NCBI GenBank assembly: GCA_045805265.1
Contig: JBJMLO010000005.1
Span: 1 to 48,783 of the forward strand
Origin: JBJMLO01 sp045805265
GTDB taxonomy: Bacteria; Actinomycetota; UBA4738; JACQTL01
Direction of reading: 5' to 3'
DNA: 48,783 nt
Shown: positions 25,243 to 32,607 of the stretch, piece by piece
Layout: each line of letters begins with the position of its first letter
Numbering within the stretch: the stretch's first letter is position 1
Notes under the pieces: generated by a model
What the model was told of the DNA's origin: nothing
Database searches by the model: none
Seen by the model: the letters and a program-made list of their open reading frames with translations, nothing else
Made by a program: the position numbers and the translations under genes

Positions 25243-25284
25243 CGATCCTCTCGCCGGACCAATCGCTGGCCAGGGCGGCGCTCG

Positions 25285-26469
25285 CTACGGCGGTGCCCGG
25301 TCCTCCAGCGCCGTCCCGTCGGGTCTCCGGAACACCGGCCCCGCGTCCGTCATCTCGACCGAGAACCGGTCGTGCGCGACCCGATGATGTGAGACCAACC
25401 TCTCGAACCTCGTTTTGCTGTGCCGACGGCGTGTGCACTGGGCGGACGGCGCACCGTGGTGGGCGTCGCACCACGGCGGGGGACGGTCGGTTCCCGGGGT
25501 GCGGCAGCCCCGATCTCGGATCACGAGGGCCCTTCGGATCGCCGACGGGACCACGAGGGTCCGCCGTCCGAGCTCCAGCGGCTCGGAACGGCCCCTGGTG
25601 ATCACCCTCGTGATCCCGGCGTCGCAAGCGATTCGTCTGGCGTCCTCAGGGCTGAGCCCGCCCGCGTCATCGAGCTCGCACCGGTAACCTGCGCGCCCCT
25701 CCAGCGCCTCCAGGTCCACCGTCACCGTCACGTGGGGCCGCTCGCCGCCGACCGCGGGGCGATCGGAGCGACCCAGACTCTGCATGCAGATCTCCCCCAG
25801 GGCGTCGGCCCGGCGCTGGGCGAGAGTCCGATGGTCGTCCACGCCCGATCGAGCCCCGGCGTCGATCTTCGCCCGGATCGCCGAGATCACGGTCTGCCCG
25901 GTCTCCGGGTCGAGGTTGCCGTCGATCAGGACCATCCCCTCGAACGTCGGCGAGATGTGCAGCCCCCTCCGGTCGAATCGGTCGGCCGCCTCCCGCGCCG
26001 CGGCCTCCGAATCCACGGCCTCCTTCCAGTGCTCGACGGCCCGCTTGAGCTGCCCCACCGGAAGCGTGCGCGCCGCCTCCAGCAGTGTGTTCTCCGCCCG
26101 GACGAACTCTTCCGGCGCGGCGTCGCGCGCGGCGACCAGCTGCCCTACCGCTATGGAGGACACCTCGCCCTCGGACAGGGCCTCCCGGGTCGCGGGCATG
26201 TGCTCGAGCGCCCGGGCCAGCCGGACCTGGCGAGCCGCATCGGACCACGTGGTCTGGAAGCGATGCTCCACCCAGGACGTCACCGACAGGTACCCGTCGC
26301 GAGCGAAGCTCTGCCGACGCTCGACCTCTGCTACGCGGCGAGCGCACTCCGCCTCGATCACCCCGGCCGCGCGCCGAAGCTCCGAAAGGTCATCCTCCAC
26401 CTGCCCGTCGGAGAAGAACCGCAATTCCGCGGCTCGATACTCCTCGAGGGCCGATCGCAGGGTGCTCAT
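25285..26469 (-). CDS. DUF222 / 13E12-repeat family protein with scrambled HNH domain
   Basis: 394 residues. The N-terminal DUF222 helical region (VEHRFQTTWSDAARQVRLARAL; LIDGNLDPETGQTVISAI) is intact. The C-terminal HNH nuclease region begins normally (RRALVIRDRGCRTPGTDRPPPWCDAHH) but the usual PGCD cysteine is Thr. The next 22 codons do not encode the expected WADG and NLVLLC metal-site segment; those are found on the opposite strand (see 25391-25456). The frame resumes as HHRVAHDRFSVE. It is probably inactive as a nuclease. The family is repetitive and mobile-like in mycobacteria. Its position, on the opposite strand within a conserved operon region, suggests insertion. Confidence 0.85.
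   Translation of the reverse strand: MSTLRSALEEYRAAELRFFSDGQVEDDLSELRRAAGVIEAECARRVAEVERRQSFARDGYLSVTSWVEHRFQTTWSDAARQVRLARALEHMPATREALSEGEVSSIAVGQLVAARDAAPEEFVRAENTLLEAARTLPVGQLKRAVEHWKEAVDSEAAAREAADRFDRRGLHISPTFEGMVLIDGNLDPETGQTVISAIRAKIDAGARSGVDDHRTLAQRRADALGEICMQSLGRSDRPAVGGERPHVTVTVDLEALEGRAGYRCELDDAGGLSPEDARRIACDAGITRVITRGRSEPLELGRRTLVVPSAIRRALVIRDRGCRTPGTDRPPPWCDAHHGAPSAQCTRRRHSKTRFERLVSHHRVAHDRFSVEMTDAGPVFRRPDGTALEDRAPP
25391..25456 (+). other. Two adjacent in-place microinversions within the HNH coding region
   Basis: Read on the + strand, 25391-25429 encodes ETNLSNLVLLCRR and 25430-25456 encodes RVHWADGAP. These are the two consecutive pieces of the HNH core that belong, in the order RVHWADGAP then ETNLSNLVLLCRR, between CDAHH and HHRVAH of the minus-strand gene. 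In the gene the two pieces keep their order but each is flipped in place. The total of 66 nt equals the 22 codons expected, so the frame survives. Confidence 0.75.
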
Positions 26470-26610
26470 GTCAGCCCTTATCGAACACCAGTTCGCCGAA
26501 TCAGTCAGTGAGATGGGTCACCACAGAAGGCGACTCTTCTCGACAACGCCACCAATTTCCCTGAGACCAAGGATGACCGAACCGCCGGCGGACCGCCGGA
26601 ACCCCGGTGC

Positions 26611-26616
26611 TAGACT
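26611..26616 (+). promoter_or_regulatory. -10 box (TAGACT) of the phosphatase-rpiB-glyA group
   Basis: TAGACT ends 14 nt before the phosphatase ATG in the 161-bp divergent gap with the DUF222/HNH gene. No -35 is clear and no strong ribosome site lies between. The rest of the gap (26470-26610) holds a CCGGCGG/CCGCCGG inverted repeat near 26590 and nothing else I can name. Confidence 0.4.
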
Positions 26617-26630
26617 CGCCCTGATTCCCG

Positions 26631-27251
26631 ATGGCCCAGGTTCTGGTGGTATGCACGGGCAACATCTGTCGCTCGCCGATGGCCGAGGGCTTCCTCCGGG
26701 GACTGTTCCGGTTGCGCGTCCAGCACGGAGAAGCGATCTCCGTCGCATCCGCCGGGACCTCCGCGTGGGATGGCTCCCCGGCGACCCCGGAGGCGATCGC
26801 CGCGGCGGCCGAGCGCGATGCCGACATCGATGCTCATCGGGCCCGCCGGGTCAAGCCGCACCTCGTGGAGCGGGCCGACCTCGTGCTCGGGATGACCACG
26901 GACCACCGGGACCGGGTCGTCCAGCTCGCCCCCCCGGCCGCCCCTCGGGCCTTCACCATGAAGGAGCTGGTCCAGCTGCTCGAGGCGATCCCCCCGCCGC
27001 CGAGCGAAGACCACCCGGCCGACCTGCTGCGAGCCCGCGTCGCGGCGGCCGACGACCTTCGACTCCACGGGTTCGAGCTCAACCCCCACGACCTCGACGT
27101 CGCCGATCCGATCGGGATGTCGCTCGACACGTACCGGGCGGTGGCCTGGGAGATCGACGGCCTCTGCACGCGCCTGGTGGACGGGCTGCTGGGCGCGTCC
27201 CCGGAGTCCCTGGCGACGCCGCTCGCCTCGATGTGGAAGGACGGAGAGTAG
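26631..27251 (+). CDS. Low-molecular-weight protein tyrosine phosphatase
   Basis: 206 residues. The active-site loop CTGNICRS occupies residues 8-15 (nucleophile Cys8, Arg14), right at the N-terminus as in the family, and the general-acid loop has Asp159 in VADPIG. An extra stretch around residues 118-145 makes it longer than the usual 150-160 residues. Relatives act on phosphotyrosine or phosphoarginine in the cytosol; the target here is unknown. Encoded just before rpiB (3 nt gap), a pairing common in Gram-positive genomes. Confidence 0.92.
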   Translation: MAQVLVVCTGNICRSPMAEGFLRGLFRLRVQHGEAISVASAGTSAWDGSPATPEAIAAAAERDADIDAHRARRVKPHLVERADLVLGMTTDHRDRVVQLAPPAAPRAFTMKELVQLLEAIPPPPSEDHPADLLRARVAAADDLRLHGFELNPHDLDVADPIGMSLDTYRAVAWEIDGLCTRLVDGLLGASPESLATPLASMWKDGE

Positions 27252-27254
27252 GCC

Positions 27255-27701
27255 GTGCGCGTCGCGCTCGGCTCGGACCACGCGGGATTCGCGCTGAAGG
27301 AGCACGTCAAGTCGTTCCTGCAGGCGGAGGGCCACGAGATCCTCGACGTGGGGACCGACTCCGAGGAGCCGGTCGACTATCCGATCTTCTGCGCCAACGC
27401 CGCGCGCGCGGCCGTCGCCGGCGAGGCCGACCGGGCCATGGTGTTCGGAGGCTCGGGCCAGGGGGAGCAGATCGCGGCCAACAAGGTGCGAGGGGCCCGG
27501 GCCGCGCTCTGCAACGACCTGTACACGGCCCGGTTCAGCAGGGCCCACAACGACGCGAACGTCCTGTCGATGGGGGGGCGCATCGTGGCCTTCGGGCTGG
27601 CCGACGAGATCGTCCGGCTCTGGCTGGCGACCGGGTTCGAGGGCGGGCGGCACGTCCGCCGGCTGGAGCAGGTCGCGGCGATCGAACGGGGAGACCTGTG
27701 A
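27255..27701 (+). CDS. rpiB: Ribose-5-phosphate isomerase B
   Basis: 148 residues from a GTG start. It interconverts ribose 5-phosphate and ribulose 5-phosphate. Seen: SDHAGFALK at residues 7-15, the GGSGQGE anion loop at 65-71 (actinobacterial form), and LCNDLYTARFSRAHNDANVLSMGGR carrying the phosphate-binding residues. RpiB-type, unrelated to RpiA. It follows the phosphatase by 3 nt and precedes glyA by 48 nt. Confidence 0.95.
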   Translation: MRVALGSDHAGFALKEHVKSFLQAEGHEILDVGTDSEEPVDYPIFCANAARAAVAGEADRAMVFGGSGQGEQIAANKVRGARAALCNDLYTARFSRAHNDANVLSMGGRIVAFGLADEIVRLWLATGFEGGRHVRRLEQVAAIERGDL

Positions 27702-27749
27702 AAAACGTGCTCCGAACGGGGCACGATCATGAGGAAGAGGTGACCGCGG

Positions 27750-29027
27750 ATGAGCCAGCATGAGACCGGCTTCGTGGCTTCCTGGGAGGCCCTGGAGGCG
27801 ACCGATCCCGAGGTGGCCGAGGCAATCTCCCACGAGCTCGACCGGGAGCGCCACACCCTCCGGCTGATCGCCAGCGAGAACTACGCCAGCCCGGCCGTGC
27901 TGGCGGCGCTGGCCAGCACGATGAACAACAAGTACGCCGAGGGGTACCCGGGCCGGCGGTACTACGGCGGGTGCCAGTTCGTCGACGTCACCGAGAACCT
28001 GGCCATCCAGCGGGCGAAGGAGCTCTTCGGCGCCGAGCACGCGAACGTGCAGCCCCACGCCGGCGCCCAGGCCAACATGGCGGTGTTCGGCGCGTTCATC
28101 CAGCCGAAGTCCGAGGACACGGTGCTGGGTCTGGTGCTGGCCCACGGCGGCCACCTGACCCACGGCTCGCCGGTGAACTTCTCCGGCAAGTGGTTCAAGT
28201 TCGTGAACTACGAGGTGGATCCGGCCACCGAGGTCATCGACATGGACCGGGTCCGCGACCTCGCCGTCGAGCACCGCCCGAAGATCATCCTGGCCGGCTT
28301 CACCGCATACCCACGGACGATCGACTTCGCGGGGTTCCGGCAGATCGCCGACGAGGTCGGCGCGATCTTCATGGTGGACGCCTCGCACTTCATCGGGCTG
28401 GTGGCGGGCGGCGCCTACCCGACGCCCGTGCCCCACGCGCACGTCGTGACGTTCACCACGCACAAGACGCTCCGCGGCCCCCGCGGCGCGATCATCCTGT
28501 CCACGGAGGAACACGCCAAGGCCATCGACAAGGCCGTGTTTCCGATGACGCAGGGCGGTCCGCTCGAGCACTGCATCGCGGCCAAGGCCGTCGCGCTGCG
28601 GGAGGCCATGGCGCCGGGGTTCTCCGACTACGCACACCGGATCGTCCGCACGGCCCGGGCACTGGCCGGCGGACTGGCCGACGCGGGGCTCCGGGTCGTC
28701 TCCGGCGGGACCGATTCCCACCTGGCGCTCGTCGACCTCCGCCCGTTCGACATCACCGGGGCCGACGCGGAAGCGGCCTGCGACGACGTGGGCATCGCGT
28801 TGAACAAGAACGCGATCCCGTTCGATCCGCTGCCCCCGATGACGGCCTCCGGCATCCGGGTGGGCACGCCGGGCCCGGCCACGCTGGGCATGGACGAACC
28901 CGAGATGAAGGAGGTCGCCGGCATCATGGGCGACGTGCTGCGCTCGCCACACGACGACGGGGTCAAGGAGGCGGCGCGGGGGCGCGTCGCTGAGCTGACC
29001 TCCCGGTTCCCGGCCTACCCCGTCTGA
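27750..29027 (+). CDS. glyA: Serine hydroxymethyltransferase
   Basis: 425 residues. A PLP enzyme that transfers the hydroxymethyl of serine to tetrahydrofolate, giving glycine and 5,10-methylene-THF. Seen: LIASENYASPAVL near the start, NNKYAEGYPGRRYYGGC, and the cofactor Lys239 in FTTHKTLRGPRG. C-terminal SGIRVGTPGPATLG is as in the family. GGAAGAGGTGA is the ribosome site. Located between rpiB and wecA, as in many Gram-positive genomes. Confidence 0.97.
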   Translation: MSQHETGFVASWEALEATDPEVAEAISHELDRERHTLRLIASENYASPAVLAALASTMNNKYAEGYPGRRYYGGCQFVDVTENLAIQRAKELFGAEHANVQPHAGAQANMAVFGAFIQPKSEDTVLGLVLAHGGHLTHGSPVNFSGKWFKFVNYEVDPATEVIDMDRVRDLAVEHRPKIILAGFTAYPRTIDFAGFRQIADEVGAIFMVDASHFIGLVAGGAYPTPVPHAHVVTFTTHKTLRGPRGAIILSTEEHAKAIDKAVFPMTQGGPLEHCIAAKAVALREAMAPGFSDYAHRIVRTARALAGGLADAGLRVVSGGTDSHLALVDLRPFDITGADAEAACDDVGIALNKNAIPFDPLPPMTASGIRVGTPGPATLGMDEPEMKEVAGIMGDVLRSPHDDGVKEAARGRVAELTSRFPAYPV

Positions 29028-29067
29028 GCGGCATGCGCAGGCCCCGACCCGACCGGAGCGGCGCCCG

Positions 29068-30318
29068 GTGAGCCTCACGCCGTACCTCGTGGTGTTCGGG
29101 GCCACATTCGCCATGGCCTTCCTGATGACGCCCGTCGTCCGGAAGCTGGCCATCAAGGTGAACGCCGTCGACCGGCCCTCGGACCGGAAGGTCCATCCCC
29201 GGCCCACGCCCACGATGGGGGGGCTGGCGATGTTCGTCGCCGTGGTGGCTGGCCTGGGCGTGGCCCATCAGCTCCACTTCTTCCGGGCGCTGTTCCGGAC
29301 GTCGTCCGAGCCGACGGGCGTGCTCGTTGCGTGCGCAGTGGTGGTCGCCATCGGCACCTACGACGACGTCCGGGGGACCGCCGTCCCGGTGAAGCTCGCG
29401 GGACAGCTCATGGCCGCGGGGCTGCTCGTGCTGTTCGGGGTCCAGCTCCTGTACTTCTTCTTCCCCGGGCAGGGGATCCTCGTGCTGGGGTCGGACCTGG
29501 CCGTGCCGCTCACCGTCCTGTGGGTGGTGGGGATGGTGAACGCCGTGAACCTCATCGACGGCCTGGACGGGCTCGCGGCCGGGATGGTCGGCATCGCCGC
29601 GCTGGCGTTCTTCGGGTACGTCTTCCTGTCGCCGAGCCCGTTCGGGCCCAGCTTCGAGACCGGCAGCTCGACGGCGGCGCTGCTGTCGGCGCTGGCGGCG
29701 GGCGGCGCGCTGGGGTTCCTGCCGTGGAACTTCCATCCCGCGCGGATCTTCATGGGCGACTCGGGGGCGATGCTGCTCGGGGTCCTGCTGGCCGCCGCGA
29801 CGGTCTCGGGCGTGGGCCGGACCTTCGTCTCACCGTCGCGGAGCGACCTGGCGGCATTCTCGATCCCGGTGCTGGTGCCGCTCGTGATCCTGGCGGTGCC
29901 GCTGCTGGACGTGGCGCTCGCGATCCTCCGCCGGATGCGGCGGGGGGCACCCGTGACCCACGCGGACAAGGAGCACATTCACCATCGGCTGATGGATTTC
30001 GGCCACAGCCACCGGCAGGCCGTCCTGCTCATGTACCTGTGGAGCGCGTTGATCTCCGGCAGCGCGCTGGCGGTGGCCCTCCTCCACGCGCGGCTCATGG
30101 CCGGCGTGATCGTGCTGGGCGCGTTCCTGACGATCGTGGGAACGGCCATCCCCCGGGCCTGGCCGAGGATCCGGGCCGCGAGGCGCTCGCTGGCGTCCGA
30201 CGGCGCCCCCGCGTCGGCCGTGGCCCCGCCGGCGGCCGTGGTCCCCCCGGCGGCGGTGGTCCCGCCGGTGCCGCCCGACGATGCGGGCCCCTCGCTCCGG
30301 GCACACGAGACTCCCTGA
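29068..30318 (+). CDS. wecA: Undecaprenyl-phosphate N-acetylglucosaminyl 1-phosphate transferase
   Basis: 416 residues, GTG start, about eleven membrane helices. MraY/WecA superfamily: a KVHPRPTPTMGG cytosolic loop, the metal-binding Asp pair in YDDVRG (99-100), NLIDGLDGLAAG (Asp164), IFMGDSGAMLLG and the HIHHRLMDFGHSHRQ loop typical of WecA/Rfe. It links a sugar phosphate to the lipid carrier to start cell-envelope polymers (arabinogalactan, teichoic acid or O-antigen-like). The tail after residue 375 has Val-Val-Pro-Pro-Ala-Ala repeats of unknown role. Mycobacterial rfe likewise lies just ahead of the atp genes; here about 9.5 kb of other genes intervene. Confidence 0.93.
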   Translation: MSLTPYLVVFGATFAMAFLMTPVVRKLAIKVNAVDRPSDRKVHPRPTPTMGGLAMFVAVVAGLGVAHQLHFFRALFRTSSEPTGVLVACAVVVAIGTYDDVRGTAVPVKLAGQLMAAGLLVLFGVQLLYFFFPGQGILVLGSDLAVPLTVLWVVGMVNAVNLIDGLDGLAAGMVGIAALAFFGYVFLSPSPFGPSFETGSSTAALLSALAAGGALGFLPWNFHPARIFMGDSGAMLLGVLLAAATVSGVGRTFVSPSRSDLAAFSIPVLVPLVILAVPLLDVALAILRRMRRGAPVTHADKEHIHHRLMDFGHSHRQAVLLMYLWSALISGSALAVALLHARLMAGVIVLGAFLTIVGTAIPRAWPRIRAARRSLASDGAPASAVAPPAAVVPPAAVVPPVPPDDAGPSLRAHETP

Positions 30319-30328
30319 GCCCCGGCGG

Positions 30329-30991
30329 TCAGTCCGGCAGGCCGGCCCCGAGGCTCCCCGCGACCGCGGGTGGTTCCCGGGTCCCCTCCAGCTCGCGCAC
30401 CCGCCGCTCGAGCTCCTCGACGCGCCGGCGGAGCTCGCCGACCTGGCGCCCGGGCGTGTAGGCCTCGCCGTCCGGGAGGTCCCGGGCGAGCACCGCGTTC
30501 GCGCCCACATAGCAGGCCCGGCCCACCGTGATCGGGCCGAGGACCTTGGCACCGGCCATGATCTCGGTCCGGTCTCCGATCACGGGGTAGCCGTCTCGCG
30601 GCGATCCGCCGAACCAGTCCCGCACGGAGCCTCCCAGGGTGACCGCGTGCAGCAGCGTGACGTCGTCTCCGATCCTCACCCCGGAGCCGATCACGACGCC
30701 GGACGCATGGGTCATGCGGAACCCCCCGCCGATCTCCGCCGCGGGGTGGATGTCCGCGCCGGTCAGGAACGTGTTCACTCTCCATACGACCTCGGCGGGA
30801 ACCTGCAGGCCGCGGGCCCACAGCCAGTGCGACACCCGGAACAGCGCGACGGCCTGGGGGCCGGGGCGAGTCAGCACCCGGCGCGCGGCCGCGCCCAGCG
30901 AGGGCCTGCCCCTCGTCGTCCCCTCCCACGAGAACAGCCTCGCCACGTCGCCGCGCAGACCCCGGGCCCGGGGCCGCTCCTCATGTTCCAT
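30329..30991 (-). CDS. cysE: Serine O-acetyltransferase-like hexapeptide transferase
   Basis: 220 residues from ATG 30991 with GGGAGGA upstream. A helical N-terminus (FRVSHWLWARGLQVPAEVVW) leads into left-handed beta-helix repeats: IHPAAEIGGGFRMTHASGVVIGSG, IGDDVTLLHAVTLGGS, and VIGDRTEIMAGAKVLG. This order matches CysE, which acetylates serine for cysteine synthesis; the canonical catalytic DHGTGVV is here THASGVV, a notable change that makes another acyl acceptor possible. The C-terminus is a short heptad coiled coil (VGELRRRVEELERRVRELEG) unusual for CysE. It converges on wecA with 10 nt between the genes. Confidence 0.75.
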   Translation of the reverse strand: MEHEERPRARGLRGDVARLFSWEGTTRGRPSLGAAARRVLTRPGPQAVALFRVSHWLWARGLQVPAEVVWRVNTFLTGADIHPAAEIGGGFRMTHASGVVIGSGVRIGDDVTLLHAVTLGGSVRDWFGGSPRDGYPVIGDRTEIMAGAKVLGPITVGRACYVGANAVLARDLPDGEAYTPGRQVGELRRRVEELERRVRELEGTREPPAVAGSLGAGLPD

Positions 30992-31011
30992 GCCGGGTCC
31001 TCCCGCGGCCC

Positions 31012-31017
31012 ATCGTA
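31012..31017 (-). promoter_or_regulatory. -10 box (TACGAT) of the cysE-like gene
   Basis: On the reverse strand TACGAT lies 20 nt before the ATG, with GGGAGGA as ribosome site in between. It sits back to back with the divergent TAGGAT box of the agmatinase gene in a 72-bp gap. Confidence 0.35.
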
Positions 31018-31048
31018 CCGACCGCCGAGGCCGTCCTCCGACTGCCGG

Positions 31049-31054
31049 TAGGAT
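31049..31054 (+). promoter_or_regulatory. -10 box (TAGGAT) of the agmatinase-family gene
   Basis: TAGGAT ends 9 nt before the ATG, with no Shine-Dalgarno sequence, the near-leaderless pattern seen at several operon heads here. The -35 region is not recognisable. Confidence 0.45.
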
Positions 31055-31063
31055 CGCCCGGCC

Positions 31064-32092
31064 ATGGACGTCCGGCGCCCCAGAGACCAGGCCTCGTACG
31101 CCGGCATCCTCACGTTCTCCGGCGCGGGAGTGGTGCTCGACCCGGAGGGGCTGCGCGGCGTCGACGTGGCGGTCGTCGGCGCCCCGATCGACGAGACGGT
31201 CTCGTATCGGCCCGGGGCGCGGTTCGGCCCCCGGGCCATCCGGGCGGCCGGCTACGGGGCCGGGCTGCCCCACCTCGCGGCCGGCGTTTCCCCGTTGGAA
31301 GCCCTGACCGTCGTCGACTACGGCGACGCCGGCGTGATACCCGCCGACCCGGCCCGGAGCCACGCGGCCATCCGCGAGATCGTGGGGGAGATCGCCCGGG
31401 CCGGTGTCGTCCCGCTGGTGCTCGGCGGCGACCACTCGATCGCGCACCCCGACGTCGGGGCGGTGGCCGACGCCGTGCGCCCCGAGCAGGTCGGCCTCGT
31501 CCACTTCGATGCGCACGCCGACGACGCCGAGGAGGTGCACGGGGTCACCCGCTCGCACGGGACGCCGCTGCGACACCTGGTGAACGAGGGGTCGATCCGC
31601 GGGGGGCACGTGGTGCAGATCGGCCTGCGGGGCTACTGGCCCGGGCCGGGGGAGTTCGCCTGGGCCAGGGAGCGGGGGTTCCGGTGGTACCTCATGGAGG
31701 AGGTGGACCGCCGGGGCGTCGACGTCGTGGTCGACGAGACCGTGGCCCACCTCGCGGGCGTGCCGCATGTGTTCCTGTCGGTCGACGTCGACGTGTGCGA
31801 CCCGGCGTTCGCGCCGGGCACCGGGACGCCGGAGCCCGGCGGCATGACGGCGGGCGACCTCCTGCGCTCGGTGCGCCGGCTGTGTGCCGGACTGCCCATC
31901 CGGGGCCTGGAGATCGTCGAGGTCTCCCCGCCGTACGACCAGGCCGAGATCACCTCACTGCTGGCGCACCGGGTCGCGCTGGAGGCGCTGACCGGAATCG
32001 CTCTCCGGAGATCGGGGAGGAGCCCGGAGCCGTTCCTGGACGGCCGAGCGCAGGGCGATCCCGGGTCGTCTCCGGCCGGCGGGCGGATGTGA
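31064..32092 (+). CDS. speB: Agmatinase/arginase-family ureohydrolase
   Basis: 342 residues. The dinuclear Mn site is complete: His124 in GGDHS, Asp149, His151 and Asp153 in HFDAHAD, and Asp241 and Asp243 in SVDVDVCDPAF. PGARFGPRAIR and the final EVSPPYD are typical of agmatinase and guanidinobutyrase rather than arginase. It releases urea from a guanidino compound such as agmatine, giving putrescine. A putrescine/spermidine-type transporter operon 3.4 kb downstream and an aminotransferase nearby fit guanidino or polyamine catabolism, but the exact substrate is not determined. The tail after residue 315 looks disordered. Confidence 0.86.
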   Translation: MDVRRPRDQASYAGILTFSGAGVVLDPEGLRGVDVAVVGAPIDETVSYRPGARFGPRAIRAAGYGAGLPHLAAGVSPLEALTVVDYGDAGVIPADPARSHAAIREIVGEIARAGVVPLVLGGDHSIAHPDVGAVADAVRPEQVGLVHFDAHADDAEEVHGVTRSHGTPLRHLVNEGSIRGGHVVQIGLRGYWPGPGEFAWARERGFRWYLMEEVDRRGVDVVVDETVAHLAGVPHVFLSVDVDVCDPAFAPGTGTPEPGGMTAGDLLRSVRRLCAGLPIRGLEIVEVSPPYDQAEITSLLAHRVALEALTGIALRRSGRSPEPFLDGRAQGDPGSSPAGGRM

Positions 32093-32108
32093 GGAGAGCC
32101 GGGTCGGG

Positions 32109-32531
32109 TCAGCCCGGCGTGGGGGCGGACGGCTCCGGGTCCGGTGCCGCGGTGGTACGTCTCCCGAAGCCTCTCGAGTCCAAGACGTGGCGCATCCGCT
32201 CCAGCAGATCGGCAGGCTCGAAGGGCTTCGTGACGAAGTCCTCAGCGCCGAGCTCCATTGCCCGGTCGCGGTCCCGGGAGGCCGTCCGGGCCGTCACCAT
32301 GATCACCGGAGGGTGCTGCTCCGATTCCTGAAGGCGCTCGAGCGTGACCCAGCCGTCCATGACCGGCATCATGATGTCGAGCAGGACGACGTCCGGGGTG
32401 CGGTCCCGGATGACGCGAAGGGCCTCCTCGCCGTCCGTGGCCTCCGCGGTCGAGTATCCCGCCGCCTGGAGCGCGAGGCGCAGCAGGACCAGGATGTCCG
32501 GTTCGTCGTCGACGATCAGCACGGTTGGCAT
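32109..32531 (-). CDS. Single-domain response regulator (receiver only)
   Basis: 140 residues: one receiver domain with Asp8/Asp9 (metal), phosphoacceptor Asp52 in LLDIMMP, Thr80, and Lys102 in VTKPFEP, then a short Pro/Thr-rich tail. There is no DNA-binding or output domain. No histidine kinase lies in the window, so the partner is encoded elsewhere. It begins 76 nt after the stop of the aminotransferase gene on the same strand, so the two may be co-transcribed. ATG at 32531 is chosen because the beta-1 strand (TVLIVDDEPD) starts there. Confidence 0.92.
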   Translation of the reverse strand: MPTVLIVDDEPDILVLLRLALQAAGYSTAEATDGEEALRVIRDRTPDVVLLDIMMPVMDGWVTLERLQESEQHPPVIMVTARTASRDRDRAMELGAEDFVTKPFEPADLLERMRHVLDSRGFGRRTTAAPDPEPSAPTPG

Positions 32532-32607
32532 GGCTACCCGAAAGAGGGTATCGGCACGGGCACCCGCAGGGCGAGCGGCCTTCGGCTCGAAACCGGATCC
32601 GAAGGGC

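Noticed and set aside
25415..25687. Separate + strand gene containing the VHWADG and NLVLLC motifs
   Set aside because: The motifs come from inverted pieces of the minus-strand HNH domain; no start, ribosome site or complete domain exists on the + strand.
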